DNA from: Hyphomicrobiales bacterium | GTDB lineage: Bacteria; Pseudomonadota; Alphaproteobacteria; Rhizobiales; Beijerinckiaceae | Assembly (NCBI GenBank): GCA_003567055.1 | Contig: PXAW01000497.1 | Coordinates: 1 to 6,129, forward strand | Length of the DNA: 6,129 bases | Direction: 5' to 3' | Shown: positions 1 to 4,400 of the stretch, piece by piece | Position numbering within the stretch: position 1 is the first letter of the stretch | Layout of the letters: each line of letters opens with the position of its first letter | The notes under the pieces: generated by a model | Seen by the model: only the letters and a program-made list of their open reading frames with translations | What the model was told of the DNA's origin: nothing | The model's database searches: none | Program-made: the position numbers and the translations under genes

Positions 1-47
1 CGATCTCCCGATCGCACCATGGCTGTCTCTCACCGCATCTCTTCGCC

Positions 48-71
48 ATCAGGCATCGCCAGATGCCTGAT
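48..71. repeat. Perfect 10-bp hairpin downstream of cca
   Basis: ATCAGGCATC (48-57) and GATGCCTGAT (62-71) are exact reverse complements around a 4-base loop. The hairpin begins 37 bases after the cca stop. On the minus strand it is followed by GGCGAAGAG with no T tract, so it does not fit an intrinsic terminator. It may stabilise the 3' end of the operon transcript or be part of an intergenic repeat; only this copy is visible. The rest of 1-108 holds no gene I can support. Confidence 0.45.
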
Positions 72-108
72 CATGCCGCCTTTTCCGGCTTTTGGCGAAT
101 CAGCGCGA

Positions 109-1377
109 TCATGCGCCCGCGCTCTGCCCGGCGACCTCCATGGCGATCGCGATGAGGCGCTCGCGCTCGGCCTCGCCGCCACGGCATCCGCCGGCGAGCC
201 AGGCTTCCCGTGCATGGGCCAGAGCCACACCGATCATGCGCCCGCGCGCCATCCCCCGTGCCAGGAGATCGCGCCCGGCAAGCGGCATTTCCGGAAGCGG
301 CTCGGCGCCGGAGCGGAAAGCCGCGAGCGCCGCGCGGGCCGAATCATCGAGAACCGGGCGCGGCTCACCGTCGAGGGCATAGGCTGCATCGCTGACGGCC
401 TCGATGCCGAATTCCGCGACGTATCGCCGGATCTGCACCGCATCCGGCGCCGGCATGCGCCCCCGCAGGGCCGGAAAGGCGCGGGCATAAGCGGCGAGCC
501 GGGCGGCCTCGGCATTCGACAGCCGCAGCCGTTCCACCAGCCGCGCCGCATCCGCATTGCTCGCAACATCGAAAGCAGCCAGACGCAGGACCGGATCGGG
601 CGGCGCATGCGCGATGACGCGTGCCAGCCGCCCCGGATCGCCGATCCCGCCGGTCAGGCGGTCGAGCAGACCCGCATGCGTGATCAGCGCGGCGGTCTCG
701 AGGGCGCGCGGCGCCGCGAGCAGGCGCAGGAATTCGCTGCGGATACGCTCGCGCGACAGCCGCTCCAGCCCGGCCCGCTCGTGGATTGCGGCATGCAGCC
801 CGTCAGCATCGATCGGGCCGGTGGCGTATTCCGCGAAGAAGCGAAAAAAGCGCAGGATACGCAGGTAATCTTCCCGGATGCGCCCCCGCGCGGATCCGAT
901 GAAGCGCACCCGGCGCGCAGCAATGTCCTCGAGACCGCCGGCATAGTCGCGGATCGTGCCATCGGCGCAAACCGAGAGCGCGTTGATGGTGAAATCACGC
1001 CGCAGCGCATCGGCGGCGAAATCGCGTCCGAACCGCACCACGGCATGGCGGCCATCCGTCTCCACATCCTCGCGCAGCGTCGTCACCTCGAATGGCTCGC
1101 CACCCACGATCACCGTGAGCGTGCCATGCGCGATTCCCGTCGGCACCACCTTGAAACCCGCCGCCTCCGCCCGGGCCTGCGTCACCTGCGGGAGGGCGGT
1201 CGTGGCGAGATCGACATCCTTGACCGGACGCCGAAACAGCGCATTGCGCACCGCGCCGCCGACGACGCGCGTCTCCTCGCCGTCACCGTCGAGCACGGCC
1301 AGCAGCCCGCGCAAGCGCGGCTCGGCCAGGATGTCGTCGAGATGGCTGCGGTCGAGGCCCGGCGGCAGAGTGGTCAT
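109..1377 (-). CDS. cca: CCA-adding tRNA nucleotidyltransferase (class II)
   Basis: Adds or repairs the 3'-terminal CCA of tRNAs from CTP and ATP without a nucleic-acid template, in the cytoplasm. The 422 residues show the class II poly(A) polymerase/CCA-enzyme head: VVGGAVRNALFRR (38-50), KDVDLATT (53-60) with metal-binding Asp54 and Asp56, RRDFTINAL (126-134), DYAGGLEDI (144-152, ending at the conserved turn), REDYLRILRFFRF (168-180), and ERLSRERIRSEF (205-216) with the ERxxxE element. The tail GRDLLARGMARGRMIGVALA (368-387), then HAREAWL, is typical of alphaproteobacterial members. Poly(A) polymerase is the main alternative, but the length, the tail and the DUF1285/Nudix neighbours favour the CCA enzyme. 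The ATG at 1377 is 9 bases after the DUF6111 stop and has no strong ribosome site, so translation probably relies on coupling. No HD domain is evident. Last gene of the unit. Confidence 0.95.
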   Translation of the reverse strand: MTTLPPGLDRSHLDDILAEPRLRGLLAVLDGDGEETRVVGGAVRNALFRRPVKDVDLATTALPQVTQARAEAAGFKVVPTGIAHGTLTVIVGGEPFEVTTLREDVETDGRHAVVRFGRDFAADALRRDFTINALSVCADGTIRDYAGGLEDIAARRVRFIGSARGRIREDYLRILRFFRFFAEYATGPIDADGLHAAIHERAGLERLSRERIRSEFLRLLAAPRALETAALITHAGLLDRLTGGIGDPGRLARVIAHAPPDPVLRLAAFDVASNADAARLVERLRLSNAEAARLAAYARAFPALRGRMPAPDAVQIRRYVAEFGIEAVSDAAYALDGEPRPVLDDSARAALAAFRSGAEPLPEMPLAGRDLLARGMARGRMIGVALAHAREAWLAGGCRGGEAERERLIAIAMEVAGQSAGA

Positions 1378-1386
1378 GCCGGGCGC

Positions 1387-1644
1387 TCAGTCGAAGCGAC
1401 CGGGCGCGACCTGACCGTTCTGCAGGCTCGGCGGTGTATAGGTCCCCATGCTGCGCTCGGCGCTGAAGCCGGTATAGAGCAGCGACGCAACGACCAGCCC
1501 CCCGCCGACAAGGACGAGGATCGGAATGGATTTTTCCCAGGCCGAGAAGGTCAGCGGATTGCGCTGACGCAGCAGCAGATAGATGAAGAAGATCGCGAAC
1601 GGAATCAGAAAGAACGCGAATTCCGTCAAGAGAGCGCGTGTCAT
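1387..1644 (-). CDS. DUF6111 family small membrane protein
   Basis: Protein of 85 residues with two predicted transmembrane helices, about 5-25 (LLTEFAFFLIPFAIFFIYLL) and 39-59 (SIPILVLVGGGLVVASLLYT), joined by a short basic/aromatic loop RQRNPLTFSAWEK (26-38). A hydrophilic tail ends in GTYTPPSLQNGQVAPGRFD (67-85); the Y-x-PP and PGRF elements are what I associate with DUF6111, a small uncharacterised family of alphaproteobacteria. Arg26 and Arg28 after helix 1 suggest that loop is cytoplasmic, which would put both ends in the periplasm (positive-inside rule; inference). The ATG overlaps the Nudix stop by four bases (ATGA), and cca starts after a 9-base gap. Its place inside a tRNA/nucleotide operon argues that it is real and co-expressed. 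Function is unknown. Confidence 0.85.
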   Translation of the reverse strand: MTRALLTEFAFFLIPFAIFFIYLLLRQRNPLTFSAWEKSIPILVLVGGGLVVASLLYTGFSAERSMGTYTPPSLQNGQVAPGRFD

Positions 1645-2273
1645 GGATGATAGAGCCTCTCGTAGAGATGCCGCAGCATGCCGGCGGTCACGCCCCAGAT
1701 ATAATGCCTGTCATAGGGCATGGCATAGTATTGACGCAAACGCCCGTTCCAAAGCCGCACCTGCACCTCGTGGTTTTCGGGATTCATCAGAAAAGCGACC
1801 GGCACCTCGAAGATCTCCGCCACTTCGAACGGATTGAGCGACAGCCGGAACCCTTCCTGCACGAGCGCCACCACCGGCGTCACGAGGTAGCCGCTGGTGG
1901 AGCGGTAGGCATCGCCGTAGCCCATCAGTTCGACATGGCCCGCCGAAAGGCCGATCTCCTCCTGCGCCTCCCGCAAGGCCGTCCCGAGCGGGCCGGAATC
2001 GCCGTCATCGACCTTGCCGCCGGGAAAGGATATCTGCCCGGAATGCGCCCGCAGCGCGCTGCCGCGATGGGTGAGCATGATGGTGAGGCCGGTGGCGCGC
2101 ATGATCACCGGAACGAGCACCGCCGCCGGCTTGTAGCGCCGCCCCGCCTCCGGTTCGAGCCAGTCGGGATTGAGATCGTGATCGCCGCGCGGCGCACCGA
2201 AACCCGGCGGCGCCCGATGCAGACGCCCTGCCGCCCGCGTCACGAAATCCTCGGCCTCAAGCGCGCACGGCAT
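1641..2273 (-). CDS. CoA pyrophosphatase, Nudix hydrolase family
   Basis: Predicted cytoplasmic Nudix enzyme of the CoA-pyrophosphatase (NudL / UPF0035) group, which cleaves CoA and derivatives to 4'-phosphopantetheine and 3',5'-ADP using Mg2+ or Mn2+. It has 210 residues, normal for the group. The family-specific signature is present: IMLTHRGSALRAHSGQ (65-80) leading into ISFPGGKVDDGD (81-92). The Nudix helix REAQEEIGL (101-109) supplies the metal-binding glutamates E105 and E106. The one-residue-longer spacing between GG and REAQEE is the same as in E. coli NudL. Residues 1-45 form a leader ahead of the Nudix fold; the C-terminal PVAFLMNPENH (158-168) and PYDRHYIWGVTAGML (186-200) also fit the group. 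It starts one base into the DUF1285 stop codon and ends in a 4-base ATGA overlap with DUF6111. Activity on CoA itself is inferred from family, and substrates of Nudix enzymes are often broader. Confidence 0.93.
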   Translation of the reverse strand: MPCALEAEDFVTRAAGRLHRAPPGFGAPRGDHDLNPDWLEPEAGRRYKPAAVLVPVIMRATGLTIMLTHRGSALRAHSGQISFPGGKVDDGDSGPLGTALREAQEEIGLSAGHVELMGYGDAYRSTSGYLVTPVVALVQEGFRLSLNPFEVAEIFEVPVAFLMNPENHEVQVRLWNGRLRQYYAMPYDRHYIWGVTAGMLRHLYERLYHP

Positions 2274-2887
2274 CAGGCAATCCCGGGCGCATGCCCGCCA
2301 TCGCGCGCGATCACGTGGAATACGCCGCCGGCATCAAGCCCGTAGACGGTCTCGCCATCCACGACCCGCTCCTCGCCCATCTCGATGAGATCGAACATCA
2401 GCGCCCGCGTCACCAGCGCCCAGAGATCGCCGCGCACGCGCAGATAAGGCTTCACCCCGCCATCGGGCTGCGTCTCGAAGCGCAGCGGATTGTCCGGGCC
2501 GACCTGCACCACGTCGTTGACATTGGTGCGAAACGACAGCCCACGCGAGCCCCCCTCCCCCTCGACCGCCATCTCGACGGCAAGAAACGGCGCGTCCTCC
2601 ACATCGATCCCGACCCGCTCCACCGGAGTGACCAGCACGTAGCGCTCGGGATCCTTGCGCAGGATGGAGGCGAAGAGCTGCACCAGCTTCGCGCGACCGA
2701 TCGGCGTGCCGCGATAGAACCAGGTGCCGTCGGCGGCGATGCGCATATCGATCTCGCCGCAATATTCCGGATGCCAGCGCTCGACCGGCGGCTTGCCCTT
2801 CTGATCGCCGGCAGCGGCGAGAAGCCGGGCGAAGGCATCGCCGGCAGCACCGGGATCGTCTGGCTCGCTGGTATTGGTCTTCGTCAT
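2273..2887 (-). CDS. DUF1285 domain-containing protein
   Basis: Soluble 204-residue protein of unknown function with no signal peptide or membrane segment. The DUF1285 hallmarks are clear: PPVERWHPEYCGEIDMRIA (33-51), DGTWFYRGTPIGRAKLVQLF (53-72), ILRKDPERYVLVTPVERVGI (75-94), VEDAPFLAVEM (96-106) and LSFRTNVNDVVQVG (117-130). The C-terminal part has PYLRVRGDLWALVTR (147-161). Residues 1-30 are a poorly conserved leader. I chose the ATG at 2887. The frame also opens at a GTG at 2935, but those 16 extra codons (GRGLPPGRAGG...) are a translation of the GC palindrome and look non-coding. It is the first gene of a four-gene unit: its TGA shares one base with the next gene's ATG (TGATG), implying translational coupling. 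Family membership is secure; the biochemical role is unknown. Confidence 0.9.
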   Translation of the reverse strand: MTKTNTSEPDDPGAAGDAFARLLAAAGDQKGKPPVERWHPEYCGEIDMRIAADGTWFYRGTPIGRAKLVQLFASILRKDPERYVLVTPVERVGIDVEDAPFLAVEMAVEGEGGSRGLSFRTNVNDVVQVGPDNPLRFETQPDGGVKPYLRVRGDLWALVTRALMFDLIEMGEERVVDGETVYGLDAGGVFHVIARDGGHAPGIA

Positions 2888-2899
2888 GACGCGATGATG

Positions 2900-2905
2900 C
2901 CCTCC
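2900..2905 (-). promoter_or_regulatory. Candidate ribosome binding site of the DUF1285 gene
   Basis: The minus strand reads GGAGGG, a strong anti-Shine-Dalgarno match, with 12 bases before the ATG at 2887. The spacing is somewhat long, but there is no ATG, GTG or TTG in between in the gene's frame. It supports the 2887 start over the GTG at 2935. Confidence 0.4.
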
Positions 2906-2910
2906 GGCCC

Positions 2911-2932
2911 GGCCCGGGGGCAAGCCCCGGCC
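2911..2932. repeat. Imperfect GC palindrome, REP-like
   Basis: On the plus strand CCGGGG (2914-2919) and CCCCGG (2925-2930) form a perfect 6-bp stem around the loop GCAAG, extended by two G-C pairs (2911-2912 with 2931-2932) after a one-base bulge. The core resembles the GGGCTTGCCCC-type palindromes often scattered between genes in high-GC alphaproteobacteria (general knowledge, not checked here). It lies between proA and the next operon, where it could act as a transcript-end structure. Only one copy is in the window, so repeat status is inferred. Confidence 0.4.
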
Positions 2933-3003
2933 CACTCACCTTCAGATGGGTCTCATCGCCCGGATTGCCAACCCGCCTGCGCCAGCCGCGCCTCAGACGC
3001 GCC

Positions 3004-4305
3004 TCACGGGCGGGTCTGGCCCGTGCCGCGCACGCGGTATTTGAACGAGGTGAGCTGCTCGACGCCGACCGGGCCGCGCGCATGCATGCGCCCGGTGGCG
3101 ATGCCGATCTCGGCGCCGAAGCCGAACTCCCCGCCATCGGCGAATTGCGTCGAGGCATTGTGCATCACGATGGCGGAATCGACCTCCGCCAGGAAGCGCT
3201 GCGCGGCGGCTTCGTCCCGCGTGATGATCGATTCGGTATGGGCCGAGGAATGGCGCGCGATGTGATCGAGCGCCCCGTCGAGCCCGGCAACCACGCGCAC
3301 GGCGATGATCGCGTCGAGATATTCGGTATCCCAATCCGCATCCGTGGCGGGGGTGGCGCGCGGATCGACGGCGCAGGTCGCGGCATCGCCGCGCACGGCG
3401 CAGCCGGCATCAAGCAGCATGGTGACGAGCGGGGCGAGATGCGTCTGCGCGCAGGCTTCGTCGATCAGCAGCGTCTCGGCGGCGCCACAGATGCCGGTGC
3501 GGCGCAGCTTGGCGTTCTTCACGATGTCGCGCGCCATGGCGAGATCGGCATCGCCATGCACGAAGACGTGGCAGATCCCCTCCAGATGCGCGAAGACCGG
3601 CACGCGCGCTTCATCCTGCACACGCGCCACGAGGCTCTTGCCGCCGCGCGGGACGATCACGTCGATGCAGCCCTGAAGCCCGGTGAGCATGGCGCCCACC
3701 GCCGCGCGATCGCGGGTGGGGACGATCTGGATCGCATCTTCCGGCAGGCCCGCCTCGGCGAGCCCCACGCGCATGGCCTGCGCCATCGCCATGGCGGTGC
3801 CGAGCGAATCCGAGCCCGCGCGCAGGATCGCGGCATTGCCCGCCTTCAGGCACAGAGCCCCGGCATCCGCCGTCACATTGGGGCGGCTCTCGAAGATCAC
3901 GCCGATCACGCCGAGCGGAGTGGCGACGCGTTCGATCTTCAGCCCGTTCGGTCGCTCGAAGCCGGCCAGCACCCGCCCCACCGGATCGGGCAGGGCGGCG
4001 ATCGCTTCGACGGCCCCGGCGATCGCATCGATCCGCGCCGCGTCGAGGGAGAGACGGTCGAGATAGGCGGCGTTCTGCCCGGCCTCACGGGCGAGCGCGA
4101 CATCCTCGGCATTGCGCGCGAGGATCTCCGGCGCGGCCTTGCGCAGGTTCTCCGCCATGGCTGCGAGCGCGGCGTTCTTGCCGGATTCCGGTGCGAGCGC
4201 GAGGCTGCGTGCCGCCGCACGGGCACGCGTGCCGATTGCCTGCATCAGGCCGGTGACATCCTCGCCACGGCGCGCCTCGCCGCGCGCTTCGCTCACTGCA
4301 TCCAT
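3004..4305 (-). CDS. proA: Glutamate-5-semialdehyde dehydrogenase (gamma-glutamyl phosphate reductase)
   Basis: Second step of proline synthesis: NADPH-dependent reduction of L-glutamyl-5-phosphate to glutamate-5-semialdehyde, in the cytoplasm, after the kinase ProB. The 433-residue protein belongs to the aldehyde dehydrogenase superfamily. Visible motifs: [20 protein letters not shown] (126-145, NADP-binding region), [17 protein letters not shown] (151-167), [11 protein letters not shown] (215-225), [16 protein letters not shown] (240-255), [17 protein letters not shown] (266-282) with the expected catalytic Cys273, and the conserved tail [20 protein letters not shown] (382-401) through [17 protein letters not shown] (411-427). 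Length is near the usual 415-430. The ATG at 4305 has a GAGAG site; starting at Met21 would give 413 residues and also fits, so the N-terminus is uncertain. No proB or nadD flanks it here, although these are common neighbours in related bacteria. Its upstream neighbour also uses glutamate. No key residue appears to be missing. Confidence 0.97.
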   Translation of the reverse strand: MDAVSEARGEARRGEDVTGLMQAIGTRARAAARSLALAPESGKNAALAAMAENLRKAAPEILARNAEDVALAREAGQNAAYLDRLSLDAARIDAIAGAVEAIAALPDPVGRVLAGFERPNGLKIERVATPLGVIGVIFESRPNVTADAGALCLKAGNAAILRAGSDSLGTAMAMAQAMRVGLAEAGLPEDAIQIVPTRDRAAVGAMLTGLQGCIDVIVPRGGKSLVARVQDEARVPVFAHLEGICHVFVHGDADLAMARDIVKNAKLRRTGICGAAETLLIDEACAQTHLAPLVTMLLDAGCAVRGDAATCAVDPRATPATDADWDTEYLDAIIAVRVVAGLDGALDHIARHSSAHTESIITRDEAAAQRFLAEVDSAIVMHNASTQFADGGEFGFGAEIGIATGRMHARGPVGVEQLTSFKYRVRGTGQTRP

Positions 4306-4313
4306 GATCGCAA

Positions 4314-4318
4314 CTCTC
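4314..4318 (-). promoter_or_regulatory. Candidate ribosome binding site of proA
   Basis: The minus strand reads GAGAG, leaving 8 bases before the ATG at 4305. This is a modest Shine-Dalgarno match at normal spacing and favours the upstream start. The alternative in-frame ATG at codon 21 (4245) has a GAGG about 14 bases ahead, which is a less natural spacing. Confidence 0.4.
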
Positions 4319-4341
4319 GATCCGTATGGTCCGTGCCGCTA

Positions 4342-4347
4342 TCTATA
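4342..4347 (-). promoter_or_regulatory. Possible -10 element upstream of proA
   Basis: The minus strand reads TATAGA here, 36 bases before the proA ATG, in the only AT-rich stretch of this gap and just after the hairpin. A -35 box at 16-18 bases spacing (TTTCGC or CTTTCG) is weak. The position suits a proA promoter separate from the dehydrogenase transcript, but a six-base match is weak evidence. Confidence 0.2.
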
Positions 4348-4358
4348 CGAAACCCGCC

Positions 4359-4384
4359 GCCGGGCGAAAGCGAAATCGCCCGGC
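4359..4384 (-). terminator. GC-rich hairpin between glutamate dehydrogenase and proA (possible terminator)
   Basis: A perfect 9-bp inverted repeat (GCCGGGCGA / TCGCCCGGC) with an 8-base loop begins 16 bases after the dehydrogenase stop codon. On the minus strand it is followed by GGCGGGTTTCG, which has only three consecutive Ts, so it is a poor match to a classical intrinsic terminator. It could end or attenuate the dehydrogenase transcript, or protect its 3' end. The pairing is directly visible; the function is inferred from position. Confidence 0.4.
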
Positions 4385-4400
4385 TGCCGCGCGGTGGATC

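Larger units (their letters stand above)
2888..3003. other. Intergenic gap between proA and the DUF1285 gene
   Basis: About 116 bases separate the proA stop from the preferred DUF1285 start. The gap holds the palindrome at 2911-2932 and the GGAGGG at 2900-2905. A TTGGCA on the minus strand (2966-2971) resembles a -35 box, but 17 bases on lies CATCTG, a poor -10 match. A promoter for the four-gene unit is expected here on grounds of layout, but I cannot place it. I see no small gene. Confidence 0.4.

Noticed and set aside
1..20. Possible start of another minus-strand gene (ATG at 18-20 after a GAGAGAC purine stretch)
   Set aside because: Only about six codons are inside the window, with nothing to recognise, so a gene cannot be supported from this sequence.
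19..1650. 543-codon open frame on the plus strand opposite cca and DUF6111
   Set aside because: It is antisense to a gene with all its family motifs. Its product is rich in Arg, His, Gly and Pro with no recognisable domain, as expected of the complementary frame of high-GC coding DNA.
1945..2020. Apparent deviation of the Nudix box from the textbook G-x5-E-x7-REUXEEXGU spacing
   Set aside because: The one-residue longer spacing and the absent first glutamate are the normal pattern in the CoA-pyrophosphatase group (compare FPGGAVDD...REAEEE in E. coli NudL), so this is not a defect.
1638..3265. Plus-strand open frames of 235 and 324 codons opposite the Nudix and DUF1285 genes
   Set aside because: They are antisense to well-supported genes, show no recognisable motif, and have shadow-type composition.
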